Shown one piece after another: positions 7,647-16,423 of a stretch of DNA of 64,000 nt. The DNA comes from Geothrix sp. (GTDB lineage: Bacteria; Acidobacteriota; Holophagae; Holophagales; Holophagaceae): assembly GCA_019449415.1 (NCBI GenBank), contig JAGRPP010000017.1, forward strand, positions 310,001-374,000. Direction: 5' to 3'. Every line of letters starts with the position of its first letter. Position 1 is the first letter of the stretch. The notes under the pieces are model-generated. The model was not told the DNA's origin and did no database searches. It worked only from the letters and a program-made list of their open reading frames with translations. A program made the position numbers and the translations under genes.

Positions 7647-7661
7647 GGACGGCGCGTTTCC

Positions 7662-9329
7662 TCAGCGCCGCCGGGCCACCACGGCCGCGGGGTTGCGCGC
7701 CACGACCTCCCAGCGGACCTTTTCACCGGCGTCCAGCTGCTTCCAGCTGGCGGCCTTGGCCATCACCAGGACGGGGCGCGAAGGATCGGTCTGCTTCAGG
7801 TGATCGGCCATGGGGCCCAGGGCAGCAGGGTCTTCGTTGAACCAGCGCGCCGCCTCGGCGCCCAGCTTGTCCCGGCCGTAGGCCAGCTCGCCGGTGCCCG
7901 CCACCACCACGGCCCGGGTGCGGGCATAGAAAGGCAGCCCCTGGAAGTAGGTGCCGTAGCTGATCCACTGGGCATTCGCCGGCGCGGCGCGAAGGAGATC
8001 GGCCACGGACTTGCCCGGCCCCGCCGTCACCTGGGCAGTCCAGACCAGCAGCCACAAGGCCGCCCCCATGGCAGTCATAAGACGGGGAGCCGTCAGCCCT
8101 TTGGGCCGGTGGGCCCAGAGGCCGAGGCCCGCGAAGCCGGCGCCGAGGGCCAGCATCCAGGCGAACCCGCCCAGATCCTTGCGGAAGATGGCCGCGGCCA
8201 GGAGGAAGATCCCGCCGAGCAGCACCAGCTCCTTGCCCATGCGGCGCAGGGCGGCGGCTTCTTCCCCCTCGCGCTCGAAGGTGCAGGCCAGAGCCGCAAG
8301 CGGCACGAGGACCGGCAGGATGTAGGGGGCCAGCTTGGAGCCGGAGGCGCTGAAGAAGGCCAGGGGCCAGACGAAGGCCAGCGCGGTGATGCCCACGACC
8401 CAGCGGGCCAGATGGTCCTGGCCCTGCGGGCCCCGGCCCCTGAGGAAGGTCCAGCCGCGCTTCAACCCCACGGCCGTGGCGGACAGCCAGGGCAGCAGGC
8501 CCACGGCCAGGACGCCCACGAAGTAGAGCTTGTCCAGCAGCCAGTTGTTCGAGCCCTGGCGGGCGTGTTCATGGGTGAGGAAGCGCGTGAAGTGCTCGTG
8601 GATGAAAAAGAACTGAGCGTGACCCGGATTCGCGCGGTTGACGGCCCAGAACCAGGGCACCACCAGCCCGAGGTAGAGCAGCCAGCCCAGGGGATCGAAG
8701 GCCGTGCGCAGCACGGCCCGTCGGAGTGCGGCGTCTCTCCAGGCGAAGGGCAGCGAGAACGCCAGGATGCCGCCCATGAGGATCACTTGGGCCAGCCCCT
8801 TGGTGAGCATGGCGCCGGCCATGAAGAGGAAGGCCGTCAGCGTCCACCCCAGGCCGCCCTGCCTCTCCTTGCGCTGGGCGGCCGCCTCCACGAAGGCGGC
8901 CAGGGCCGCCACCAGGAAGGCGCTGAAGAGGGCATCGAGGGTGAGGATCTGGCCCACCAGGAAGGCCAGCAGGCCCGTGGCCGCCATGAAGGGCGCCCAC
9001 AGGGGATCCCGGGCGCCCAGCCGCTTCGCCAGCCGCCAGGCCGCCCAGATCATGAGCCCCGAAGCCAGAGCCAGGGGCAGCCTCGCTGCGGCGCCGTTCA
9101 CCCCGAAGAGCTTCATGCTCAGGGCCGACAGCCAGTACTGAAGGGGCGGCTTCTCGAAGTAGAGCACCCCGTTGAGGCGCGGCGTCAGCCAGTCGCCGGC
9201 CGCGAGCATCTCCCGCGGGATTTCCGCATAGCGCCCTTCATCCGGCTCCCAGAGCGGTCGCACCAACAGCGGCAGCAGGCCGAGGAAGAACCAGAGGATG
9301 AGGAGAGAAGTGCGTTCGCGGCGCGTCAT
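7662..9329 (-). CDS. ArnT-like glycosyltransferase family 39 membrane protein (copy 1)
   Basis: 555-aa polytopic enzyme resembling 4-amino-4-deoxy-L-arabinose transferase. The N-terminal catalytic loop reads PLWEPDEGRYAEIPREM, with the WEPDE(G)RYAE pattern typical of ArnT, followed by NGVLYFEKPPLQYW. Around 12 membrane helices follow, then a periplasmic C-terminal domain. ArnT transfers aminoarabinose from undecaprenyl phosphate to lipid A phosphates. The gene directly follows the ArnA-type decarboxylase gene (16-bp gap), which makes the precursor ketopentose in the classical pathway, so a pentose or amino-pentose donor is plausible. ArnB, ArnC and ArnD are not in this window and the sugar is therefore unproven. 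Confidence 0.9.
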   Translation of the reverse strand: MTRRERTSLLILWFFLGLLPLLVRPLWEPDEGRYAEIPREMLAAGDWLTPRLNGVLYFEKPPLQYWLSALSMKLFGVNGAAARLPLALASGLMIWAAWRLAKRLGARDPLWAPFMAATGLLAFLVGQILTLDALFSAFLVAALAAFVEAAAQRKERQGGLGWTLTAFLFMAGAMLTKGLAQVILMGGILAFSLPFAWRDAALRRAVLRTAFDPLGWLLYLGLVVPWFWAVNRANPGHAQFFFIHEHFTRFLTHEHARQGSNNWLLDKLYFVGVLAVGLLPWLSATAVGLKRGWTFLRGRGPQGQDHLARWVVGITALAFVWPLAFFSASGSKLAPYILPVLVPLAALACTFEREGEEAAALRRMGKELVLLGGIFLLAAAIFRKDLGGFAWMLALGAGFAGLGLWAHRPKGLTAPRLMTAMGAALWLLVWTAQVTAGPGKSVADLLRAAPANAQWISYGTYFQGLPFYARTRAVVVAGTGELAYGRDKLGAEAARWFNEDPAALGPMADHLKQTDPSRPVLVMAKAASWKQLDAGEKVRWEVVARNPAAVVARRR

Positions 9330-9345
9330 GACGCGGGGTTCAGGG

Positions 9346-10398
9346 CTAGTTCTCGGTCTCGACGACCTTCTCCAGCGCCTTGTGCTCCTCGACGAAGAAG
9401 TCCATGGCCTTCTTCAGCGAGTCCTTCATGGACACCTTGGGGTCGAACCCGAAGGTGCTCTGCATGCGCTTGATGCTGGGGGTGCGGCGGGCCACATCCT
9501 GGTAGCCCTTGCCGTAGAACTCGCCGCTGCCGGTCTCGATGGTGCGCCCCTCGGGGATGCCCCGCTCGATGCGGAAGGGGTGGTCCTTCCAGATGGCGAT
9601 CATCATCTCGGCGATCTCGCGCACGCTGTAGTCGTTGGCGGGATTGCCGATGTTGAAGATGCCGCCGTCGGCCTTGCCGCCCTCGTTGCGGAGGATCGCC
9701 ATGAGGCCGTCCATGGCGTCGCTGACATCGCAGAAGCAGCGGTGCGCGTGGCCGCCGTCCACCAGATTCAGGGGCTCGCCGTTGAAGAGGTTCCAGCTGA
9801 ACTGCGTCACCAGGCGGCTGCTGCCCTCCTTGGCGGTGTTCAGGCTATCGAGCTTGGGGCCCATCCAGTTGAAGGGGCGGAAGAGGGTGAACCTCAGGCC
9901 CTGCTGGAAGCCGTAGGCCCAGATCACGCGGTCGAGGAGCTGCTTGCTGGTGCTGTAGATCCAGCGGTTCATGGGAATGGGGCCCGTCACCAGGGGCGAC
10001 TCGTGCTCGTCGAACTCCGCGTCGGGGCACATGCCGTAGACTTCCGAGGTGCTGGGGAACACCACGCGCTTCTTGTACTTCACGCACTGGCGGACCACGC
10101 GGAGGTTCTCCTCGAAGTCCAGCTCGAACACGCGCAGGGGATCGGTGACATAGACCTTGGGGGTGGCGATGGCCACCAGGGGCAGCACCACATCGCACTT
10201 CTTGATGTGGTACTCGATCCACTCCTTGGAGATGGTCACATCGCCCTCCACGAAGTGGAAGCGCGGGTTGGCCAGGTGGTCGGAGACTTTGTTGGCGGCC
10301 AGATCCAGGCCGTAGACCTCCCAGTCCGTGTCCTGCATGATGCGGTCCACCAGATGGGACCCGATGAAGCCGTTGACACCGAGAATCAGGACTTTCAC
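9346..10398 (-). CDS. ArnA-type UDP-glucuronic acid decarboxylase (stand-alone)
   Basis: 350-aa NAD-dependent short-chain dehydrogenase very similar to the C-terminal half of ArnA, which oxidises UDP-glucuronate at C4 and decarboxylates it to UDP-4-ketopentose. The Rossmann motif is GVNGFIGSH (7-15). The family-specific segment FVEGDVTISKEWIEYHIKKC is present, as are Ser118/Glu119 in STSEVYGM, Tyr148 and Lys152 in YSTSK, FRPFNWMGP, and GKGYQDVARRTPSI. The formyltransferase half of enterobacterial ArnA is absent, so this is a single-function enzyme. It heads the envelope sugar run, 16 bp before the first GT39 gene and 60 bp after corA. It could instead feed a xylose- or other pentose-type precursor. 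Confidence 0.92.
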   Translation of the reverse strand: MKVLILGVNGFIGSHLVDRIMQDTDWEVYGLDLAANKVSDHLANPRFHFVEGDVTISKEWIEYHIKKCDVVLPLVAIATPKVYVTDPLRVFELDFEENLRVVRQCVKYKKRVVFPSTSEVYGMCPDAEFDEHESPLVTGPIPMNRWIYSTSKQLLDRVIWAYGFQQGLRFTLFRPFNWMGPKLDSLNTAKEGSSRLVTQFSWNLFNGEPLNLVDGGHAHRCFCDVSDAMDGLMAILRNEGGKADGGIFNIGNPANDYSVREIAEMMIAIWKDHPFRIERGIPEGRTIETGSGEFYGKGYQDVARRTPSIKRMQSTFGFDPKVSMKDSLKKAMDFFVEEHKALEKVVETEN

Positions 10399-10458
10399 GA
10401 AAGCTCCTCACGCAAACATTTCAGTCTAGCCGCTTGGATCTTCGAGCGCATTATCCAC

Positions 10459-11364
10459 CTATTTCAGCCAGCCCTTCCGCCGGAACCAGACCCAGATGGC
10501 CAGGGCCGTCAGGACCATGGCGGCGATCACAAGCGGATACCCGAGCCGGTGCTCCAGCTCGGGCATCCGCTTGAAGTTCATGCCGTAGACCCCCGCGATG
10601 AAGGTGAGCGGCAGGAAGAAGGCGCTGAAGACCGTGAGCACCCGCATGACCTCGTTGGTGCGCTGGCTGGCGAGGTTGATCTCCAGGTTCATGAGGTGGG
10701 TGGCGCTCTCCAGGAGTTCGTCCGCCCAGGTGTGCAGCCGATCCGCCTCCTCCACCACATCCGCCAGCAGCCCCTGGTCGTCCCTGGCCTGCTCTTTCAG
10801 GTGGCCCAGGGAGGTCATGATGCGGCCCAGCGTGCGCTTGATGACCGCGCAGCGGCGCTTGAGGCCGTAGATCTGCTTGATGCCCTGGTGCGGGGTCTTC
10901 CGGCTGAAGAGGGCCGCCTCGATCTGGTCGAGCTTGTCTTCGCTCTCCTTCAGGGGATCGTCGAAGGATTTCACCGCGCCCGCGCAGAGGGCCAGCGCCA
11001 GCTGCTCCGGCCGGAGCGCCGCCCCGCCCGAGGCCGCCTGCTGGGCGGCCATCGTGAAGAAGGGCTGCTCGCGCCGATGGACGGTGATGACGGCTCCCTC
11101 CATCATCAGCACCACGAGGCGCCGGGTCATGGCCTGGATGGTGTCGCCCCGCTTGGCCACCTCGTCGTAGGCCCGGAGGATCAGCAGCTGCTGGCCCGGC
11201 AGGCGCTCGAACTTCGGCAGGTGGGGCTGGTTGAGAAAGTCGCGCACCGCCGCCGGGTGCAGGCCATAGCGGTCTGCCACTTCGGCCATCTCTGCGGCCG
11301 TGGGGTCCACCAGGTCCACCCACGCAAAGGAGGACCCCTCAGGAAGCGGCAGGTTGCGCAGCAT
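10459..11364 (-). CDS. corA: CorA-family magnesium/divalent cation transporter
   Basis: 301-aa protein with the CorA layout: a large soluble N-terminal domain, a long helical stalk (about residues 120-240) and two C-terminal membrane helices. The signature YGMNF follows the first helix, and FFLPLTFIAGVYGMNF matches the family. It forms pentameric Mg2+/Co2+ channels in the inner membrane. Its ATG overlaps by one base the stop codon (TGATG) of the upstream alcohol dehydrogenase gene, so translation is coupled. Much longer in-frame readings upstream lie inside that dehydrogenase gene and are not used. Which metal it carries cannot be seen. Confidence 0.92.
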   Translation of the reverse strand: MLRNLPLPEGSSFAWVDLVDPTAAEMAEVADRYGLHPAAVRDFLNQPHLPKFERLPGQQLLILRAYDEVAKRGDTIQAMTRRLVVLMMEGAVITVHRREQPFFTMAAQQAASGGAALRPEQLALALCAGAVKSFDDPLKESEDKLDQIEAALFSRKTPHQGIKQIYGLKRRCAVIKRTLGRIMTSLGHLKEQARDDQGLLADVVEEADRLHTWADELLESATHLMNLEINLASQRTNEVMRVLTVFSAFFLPLTFIAGVYGMNFKRMPELEHRLGYPLVIAAMVLTALAIWVWFRRKGWLK

Positions 11365-12428
11365 CAAGGCACCCGGCAGACCACCTTGCCGAAGCCCTGT
11401 CCGGCTTCGAGGTGGCGCTGGGCTGCGGGATAGTCGGCCAGATCGAAGACCTGGTCGAGGACGGGACGGAAGGGCGGATTCGTGGGATTGCGCCGCAGCA
11501 GGGACAACAACGACCACAGGTGCTCCCGGCGGCCCATGTACGAGCCCCGGATCTGGATCTGCTTGGCGAAGAGGGCGCGCAGGTCGAAGGTCGTCTCGCG
11601 GCCCGTGGTCGCGCCGCAGGTGACGATGCGCCCTCCCCGGGTGCAGACAGAGAGGCTGGTGCCCCAGGTGGCCGCGCCCGTGTGCTCGAACACCACATCC
11701 ACGCCGCGCTTGCCCGTCAGGTCGCGCACCTTGGCGGCCAGGGCCTTCAGGTCGCCGCGGACGAGCGCGTGCTCGGCCCCCAGCTCCCAGCACTTCATGG
11801 CCTTGGCCTCGCTGCCCACCACGGCGATGGCCGTGCCGCCCAGGGCTTTCACCAACTGGATGGCCGCGCTCCCCACGCCGCTGCCGCCGCCCCAGACCAG
11901 CACGGTCTCGCCGGGGCGCAGGGCCGCCTTGTGGACGAGCATCTCCCAGGCCGTGAGGAAGACCAGGGGAAAGGCCGCCGCCTGCTCGAAGTCCCAGTTC
12001 GGCGGAATCGGCAGCAGGTTCGCCGCGGGCACCAGCACATGGGTGGCGGCCGTGCCGTCGCAGACATGGCCCAGCACGCCGTAGGCGGGACAGAGCATGT
12101 CGTCGCCGCGCAGGCAGGCCGGACAGACGCCGCAGCTGAGACCCGGCGCGATCATCACGCTGCCGCCCAGCTCCACGCCCGGCGGCAAGACCGTGCCCTC
12201 GCCCATGGCCTCGACCACGCCCGCGCCATCGCAGCCCGGCGTGAGCGGCAGGGGCAGCGGGAAGCCCGGCAGGCCTTCGGTGGTCCAGAGGTCGAGACGG
12301 TTCAGGGCCATGGCCTTCAGCTCGAGCCGCACCCAACCCGGCTTCGGATCCCCGGGTACGAAGGCCTCGCGCACCGGCGAACCCGCCGGGCCGTGTTGGT
12401 TCACTCGGAAACGGAACGGATCGGCCAA
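11364..12428 (-). CDS. Zinc-binding MDR-family alcohol dehydrogenase/quinone reductase
   Basis: 354-aa medium-chain dehydrogenase/reductase. The N-terminal GroES-like domain has ALNRLDLW (quinone-reductase-like) and TPGCDGAGVV. A structural zinc lobe is present with four cysteines in CGVCPACLRGDDMLC. The NAD(P) domain has WGGGSGVGSAAIQLVKALG. The substrate is not predictable; relatives reduce quinones or oxidise short alcohols. It sits between gpsA (13 bp upstream) and corA (1-bp overlap) in the minus-strand run; this looks like co-transcription by position rather than a shared pathway. Confidence 0.85.
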   Translation of the reverse strand: MADPFRFRVNQHGPAGSPVREAFVPGDPKPGWVRLELKAMALNRLDLWTTEGLPGFPLPLPLTPGCDGAGVVEAMGEGTVLPPGVELGGSVMIAPGLSCGVCPACLRGDDMLCPAYGVLGHVCDGTAATHVLVPAANLLPIPPNWDFEQAAAFPLVFLTAWEMLVHKAALRPGETVLVWGGGSGVGSAAIQLVKALGGTAIAVVGSEAKAMKCWELGAEHALVRGDLKALAAKVRDLTGKRGVDVVFEHTGAATWGTSLSVCTRGGRIVTCGATTGRETTFDLRALFAKQIQIRGSYMGRREHLWSLLSLLRRNPTNPPFRPVLDQVFDLADYPAAQRHLEAGQGFGKVVCRVP

Positions 12429-12441
12429 GGCGGCCTCCAGG

Positions 12442-13440
12442 TCACTCGGACTTCAACGAGCGGGTCATCAGCCGCCGCACGGCCTCCTCGGGGCGCTCGC
12501 CGTTGAGGAGGCGCTGCACTTCGGCGGCGATGGGCAGGTCGAGACCGTGCGCCTTCGCCAGGTCCAGGGCCGCCTCGCAGGTGAACATGCCTTCGATGAC
12601 CTGGCCGCCCAGGGCGTCCCGTGCCGCGTCCACGCTCTGCCCCCGGCCCACCAGCTCGCCGAAGGTGCGGTTGCGGCTCTGGGGCCCCGTGGCCGTGAGG
12701 AGCAGGTCGCCCATGCCGGCCAGACCCATCACCGTGGACGGCTGGCCGCCCAGGACCTCCACCAGCCGGGCCATCTCCGCCAGGCCCCGCGTGATGAGCG
12801 CCGCCCGGGCGTTGTAGCCCAAGCTAAGGCCATCCACCAGGCCCGCCGCGATGGCGAGGACATTCTTCAGGGCGCCGCAGAGCTCCGTGCCCACCACATC
12901 GCGGCTGAGGTAGATGCGCAGCTTCTCGGAGGACAGCTGGGCCTGCAGGGCCTTCGCCCGCTCATCGGACACGGTTTGCGGCAGCGCCAGCACGATGGCG
13001 GAGGGCACGCCGCGGCTCACCTCATCGGCGAAGGTCGGGCCGGACAGGGCGCCCACGGGCACATCCAGCACGCCCGTGAGGGCCTGGGACAGCGTCTGAT
13101 GCGTGCTCTGGAGAATGCCCTTGCTCACATGGATCACCAGCTCGGGGGCCTGCCCCGCGCGGGGCCGCAGACTTCGCCAGGCCTCCGGAGTGACCTGGGT
13201 GGGCATGGCGGAGACCCACAGGGGGGCCCCGAAGGCCGCCGCCGGATCATCCGAGGTCTGCAGGTTGTCCGGAAACACCACATCCTTCAGGCGCAGGTGC
13301 CGCCGCGTGGCGGCCATCTGCGCCATCTCCTCGGGAAAGGTGCCCCATAGGGCCACCTTGGCGCCCGCCCGGGCCCAGGTGATGGCCAGGGCCGTGCCCC
13401 AGGCGCCGGAGCCGAAGACGCCGATGTCAGCCCTGGACAT
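12442..13440 (-). CDS. gpsA: Glycerol-3-phosphate dehydrogenase [NAD(P)+]
   Basis: 332-aa cytoplasmic enzyme that reduces dihydroxyacetone phosphate to sn-glycerol-3-phosphate, the backbone for phospholipids. The N-terminal dinucleotide motif GSGAWGTALA (10-19) is followed by SKGI, GPTFADEV, the catalytic Lys in CGALKNVLAIAAG, and NARAALITRGLAEM with MGLAGMGDL downstream. Length is normal. Its start lies inside the end of plsY (14-bp overlap). Together the two give G3P synthesis and its first acylation, a sensible operon for lipid synthesis. Confidence 0.96.
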   Translation of the reverse strand: MSRADIGVFGSGAWGTALAITWARAGAKVALWGTFPEEMAQMAATRRHLRLKDVVFPDNLQTSDDPAAAFGAPLWVSAMPTQVTPEAWRSLRPRAGQAPELVIHVSKGILQSTHQTLSQALTGVLDVPVGALSGPTFADEVSRGVPSAIVLALPQTVSDERAKALQAQLSSEKLRIYLSRDVVGTELCGALKNVLAIAAGLVDGLSLGYNARAALITRGLAEMARLVEVLGGQPSTVMGLAGMGDLLLTATGPQSRNRTFGELVGRGQSVDAARDALGGQVIEGMFTCEAALDLAKAHGLDLPIAAEVQRLLNGERPEEAVRRLMTRSLKSE

Positions 13441-14092
13441 GGGTGGCCTCCTTCTTGGCGCTCCACAACTTGGATTCCGTGCCTTCCTGCAGGCGCTTGA
13501 TGTTCTCGCGGTGCTTCCAGATCACCAGGACCACCAGGGCCAGCCAGGGAAGGATGGGCCACAGGTCCCTCCTAGCGGAGAACCCGAAAGCCGAAAAACA
13601 GTACATTCCGATCATCAGTTGGACCGGCACCATGGCCGCGGCCAGGATGCTGCCCAGGCTCACATGCCGGGTGAGCCACAGCACGAAGACGAAGGTGGCC
13701 ATGGGGAGGACCATCAACTGGGGATCCGCGGCAAGGATCACGCCCAGGGCCGTGGCCACGCCCTTCCCACCCTGGAACTTCAGCCAGGGCGTATAGATGT
13801 GTCCCAGCACCGCCGCCAGCGCCATGAGAGCGAGCATGTCGGTGCCCAACCCCGCCCGCTTCGCCAGGAAGACCGGCAGGAAGCCCTTCAGGATGTCCAG
13901 CAGCAGGGTGACGACGCCCAAAGCCTTGCCACCCACCCGGCTGACATTGGTGGCGCCGATGTTGCCGCTGCCGTGGGCGCGCACATCCCCCTTCCCCGCC
14001 AGCTTCACCAGCAGGAGGCCAAAGGGGATGCTGCCGCAGAAGAAGGCCGCGAGGCACCAGAGGACCAGGGATTTCGGATCGGATGACGGCAT
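13427..14092 (-). CDS. plsY: Glycerol-3-phosphate acyltransferase PlsY
   Basis: 221-aa inner-membrane enzyme that acylates glycerol-3-phosphate with acyl-phosphate, the first step of phosphatidic acid synthesis. The three cytoplasmic PlsY motifs are visible: GSIPFGLLL near residue 20, RAHGSGNIGATNVSRVGGK near 38-56, and FQGGKGVATALG near 106-117. About five membrane helices are spread through the protein. The C-terminal tail is basic and soluble. It precedes gpsA with overlapping reading frames and follows cinA by 38 bp. It depends on an acyl-phosphate from PlsX, which is not in the window. Confidence 0.95.
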   Translation of the reverse strand: MPSSDPKSLVLWCLAAFFCGSIPFGLLLVKLAGKGDVRAHGSGNIGATNVSRVGGKALGVVTLLLDILKGFLPVFLAKRAGLGTDMLALMALAAVLGHIYTPWLKFQGGKGVATALGVILAADPQLMVLPMATFVFVLWLTRHVSLGSILAAAMVPVQLMIGMYCFSAFGFSARRDLWPILPWLALVVLVIWKHRENIKRLQEGTESKLWSAKKEATHVQG

Positions 14093-14130
14093 GGACGCAG
14101 TGTATCAGCGGCCGTGCGCCGGCAGGAAGG

Positions 14131-15354
14131 CTACGCGGACAGCGCCCGGCGCAGCAGATCCAGCGCCCAGGCCGTGCTGCGGAGCTGAATGTCCGTGCGA
14201 TCGCCTGGCTGGTTGAACGCCTTCGAGACGGTGCCTCGCGGCCCGGCCAGGGTGATGAACACGGCGCCCAGCGGCGCTCCCCCTTCCGCTGCGGGGCCTG
14301 CATTGCCCGTGAGGCCGAGGCCCCAGGTGGCGCCGAGTTTCGCGCGGACCGCCTCCGCCAGGGCCCGGCTGGTCGCTTCAGACACGGTGCCTTCGGCCGC
14401 GAGGAAGGCCGCGGGAAGCCCCAGCAGCGTGGTCTTGGCGGCGGCGGTGTAGACCGTGGCGCCCCCGAGAAAGGCCTCGCTCGCCCCGGGGATGGCCGTG
14501 AGACGCGCGGCCAGCAGGCCGCCGGTCACGCTTTCCGCTACGGCCAGGGTCTCGCCCCGGGCCTTCAAGCGGCTCAGAACCGCATCCTCCAGGTTGCCGT
14601 CTCCGACGCCGACCAGATCTCCGCCCAGCAGGGCCTCGAATTCGAGGCGGGCGGCCTCGAGGGCGGCCAGGTCGCTCCCCCGGGCCAGCAGCTCCACCTG
14701 GGTGAGGCTGGCGAGGATGGTCCATTCGAGGCCGGCGTGGCGTTCGCGGGCCTCACGGGTGCGCTCGTCCAGGTTGCTCTCGGGCACGCCCCCCACCACC
14801 AGGCGCAGCGTGTGCACCTGCTGACCGGCCAGGGCTCTGAGGCGCGGCTCCACCTGTTCCTCCCACATGCGCTTCATCTCGCGGGGCACGCCCGGCAGCA
14901 TCACGAGGCGCGTCCCGGGGTGCCCCGGGGGATTCGCCCACCACACGCCCGGCGCCGTGCCCACGGGATTCGCGAGGGCCTCCGCGCCGGCGGGGATGAG
15001 TGCCTGCTTGAAGTTGGCCTGGGGCGGAACCCGCTTCCGGGCCGCGTAGAAGGCCAGCATGTCCTCGCGGCTCTTCGCATCTTCGCGCAGCTCGGCGCCA
15101 AGGATGTCCGCGAAGCATTCCTTCGTGAAATCGTCGAAGGTGGGGCCCAGGCCGCCGGTGGTGATGATGAGATCCGACCGCGTCAGGGCCTCGCGGAAGA
15201 GGTGGGCCAAGTCCTCCCGGCTGTCGCCGACCGCGGTCTTGCGGTGGAAGCCGAGACCCAGGGTCGCCAGGCGCTCGCCCAGCCAGACGGAGTTGGTGTC
15301 GAGGCGCCGCGTGGTGAGCAGCTCCGTTCCGATGGCGATGCATTCGATGCGCAT
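14131..15354 (-). CDS. cinA: CinA-like protein (competence/damage-inducible type)
   Basis: 407-aa protein with an N-terminal MoaB/MogA-like (COG1058) domain, IAIGTELLTTRRLDTNS and TTGGLGPTFDDFTKE, and a C-terminal CinA domain with AESVTGGLLAARLTAIPGAS and GLTGNAGPA. In other bacteria these domains hydrolyse ADP-ribose-like pyrophosphates and deamidate NMN in the pyridine nucleotide cycle. I chose ATG 15354, which begins at the conserved MRIECIAIGTELL; an in-frame TTG 36 bp upstream is an alternative and neither start has a clear ribosome site. The gene follows a small membrane protein gene by 42 bp and precedes plsY by 38 bp. Confidence 0.92.
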   Translation of the reverse strand: MRIECIAIGTELLTTRRLDTNSVWLGERLATLGLGFHRKTAVGDSREDLAHLFREALTRSDLIITTGGLGPTFDDFTKECFADILGAELREDAKSREDMLAFYAARKRVPPQANFKQALIPAGAEALANPVGTAPGVWWANPPGHPGTRLVMLPGVPREMKRMWEEQVEPRLRALAGQQVHTLRLVVGGVPESNLDERTREARERHAGLEWTILASLTQVELLARGSDLAALEAARLEFEALLGGDLVGVGDGNLEDAVLSRLKARGETLAVAESVTGGLLAARLTAIPGASEAFLGGATVYTAAAKTTLLGLPAAFLAAEGTVSEATSRALAEAVRAKLGATWGLGLTGNAGPAAEGGAPLGAVFITLAGPRGTVSKAFNQPGDRTDIQLRSTAWALDLLRRALSA

Positions 15355-15396
15355 GAAAGGAATGGAAACACGGGCATCGCGAAAGCTCAATGCGGG

Positions 15397-15561
15397 TCAG
15401 GACTCCAGCCACTCCCGCGCCGCCCAGCGCCCCAGCCAGATCCCGGCGCCGGTGCCCACCATGCTGAGAACGACTCCGGTGGTCACGCCGACCAGGGCCC
15501 CGAGGTACCACCCCGCCAGGCTGCCCAGGGTGGCCCCGACGAAACCCATGAGCTTTTCCAC
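15397..15561 (-). CDS. Small glycine-zipper membrane protein (54 aa)
   Basis: Short gene easily missed by length filters. The start is GTG 15561 with a good site (GGGAGG, 5 nt spacing); an ATG four codons later (15549) is the alternative. The product is almost wholly two hydrophobic helices with GxxxG-like spacing (GATLGSLAGWYLGALVG and GVVLSMVGTGAGIWLG) and ends in RWAAREWLES. I have the impression of a recurrent uncharacterised small-protein type with this VGTGAGIYLGR-like end. It is the first gene of the minus-strand run and lies 42 bp before cinA. No function can be assigned. Confidence 0.65.
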   Translation of the reverse strand: MEKLMGFVGATLGSLAGWYLGALVGVTTGVVLSMVGTGAGIWLGRWAAREWLES

Positions 15562-15608
15562 GGACGCCTCCCGGGCTCTAGGATGATGGAATTGGAAGAG
15601 GTGTTCCC

Positions 15609-15905
15609 ATGATCATCCCGGACTTGGACGACCTGATCCTGGAATCCGATGAGGAGTCCGGCATCCAGGAGCTGGGCCGGCGCTTTCTGGCCCGGGGACC
15701 CTGGACCACCGTGGCCTTCCTGGTGAAGACGAAGACGGATCCCGAAGGCGACTGGGAGGGACCCTTCCTCTGGCTGCACCGCTACCAGAAGGTGGCCCAG
15801 GGCTGGAAGCTCGTGAGCCGCTTCCGCACCACGGAATCCATCCAGCTCGAGAAGCTGGCGGATTCGCTGGAGGCGTGGAAGGGCTACTTCAGCGCGGGCA
15901 GGTAG
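15609..15905 (+). CDS. Hypothetical protein
   Basis: 98-aa soluble, acidic protein that I do not recognise. The N-terminus is Asp/Glu-rich (PDLDDLILESDEESG) and the middle has strand-like segments (PWTTVAFLVKTKTD, GPFLWLHRYQKVAQGWKLVS). The pattern GWKLVSRFRTT suggests a small beta-sheet domain. AGAGG lies 8 nt before the ATG and a TAGGAT -10 box (about 15580) lies nearby. Its last 22 bp overlap the end of the convergent DinB-family gene. It is transcribed divergently from the small membrane protein gene. Confidence 0.65.
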   Translation: MIIPDLDDLILESDEESGIQELGRRFLARGPWTTVAFLVKTKTDPEGDWEGPFLWLHRYQKVAQGWKLVSRFRTTESIQLEKLADSLEAWKGYFSAGR

Positions 15906-16411
15906 CGCTCGCGGATCACCGCCAGGTGGTGGGCCGTGTGGCCCGCACAGATGAAGGGGAGGCAGCGCACGGTGATGGCCCGGCCGTTGGTGGTGCCCTG
16001 GTGGTCCCAGGCCGCCTCGGGCAGGCTGCGGAACAACGCGAGGCTGGCGCTGCGGGCGGCGCGCCAGTCGGCGAGCAGGTCCGCCACGGGGTGGGCGTCC
16101 GCCTTGGCCGCGACGGCATAGGTCTCCTCGTCGAAGCCCGGCAACGGCGTGGCGTCGCCCCGGCCGATGCGCAGGCAGCGGTAGGCGAAGATGCGCTCGG
16201 CATCGCTGAGGTGCTGGAGAAGATCCTTGAGGCTCCACTTGCCCGGGGCGTAGCGGAAGCCGCCCTGGGCTTCGGAGAGCCCCGCGAACAGGGCCGTCAC
16301 TTCACCCATCTGGCTCTGGAGGCTGGCGGAAATATCCCCCTCATCCGCCGCGGCGATGTAGGGGGCGTAGGCTTCGGGGTATTCGCCGGGGAGAGGTCGC
16401 GTGAGGCCCAT
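15884..16411 (-). CDS. DinB-family (DinB_2) putative metal-dependent protein
   Basis: 175-aa four-helix-bundle protein of the DinB/YfiT superfamily. The metal-ligand histidines are in place: LQHLSDAERIFAYRCLRI (His near residue 67) and GHTAHHLAVIRERYL (three His near residues 157-162), with KWSLKDLL between the first helices. Members include thiol-dependent transferases and many of unknown role. AGGAGAA lies a few nt before the ATG. The tail overlaps the opposite gene by 22 bp, and pyruvate kinase starts upstream on the other side without a functional link. Confidence 0.85.
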   Translation of the reverse strand: MGLTRPLPGEYPEAYAPYIAAADEGDISASLQSQMGEVTALFAGLSEAQGGFRYAPGKWSLKDLLQHLSDAERIFAYRCLRIGRGDATPLPGFDEETYAVAAKADAHPVADLLADWRAARSASLALFRSLPEAAWDHQGTTNGRAITVRCLPFICAGHTAHHLAVIRERYLPALK

Positions 16412-16423
16412 GGGTTCTCCTCT

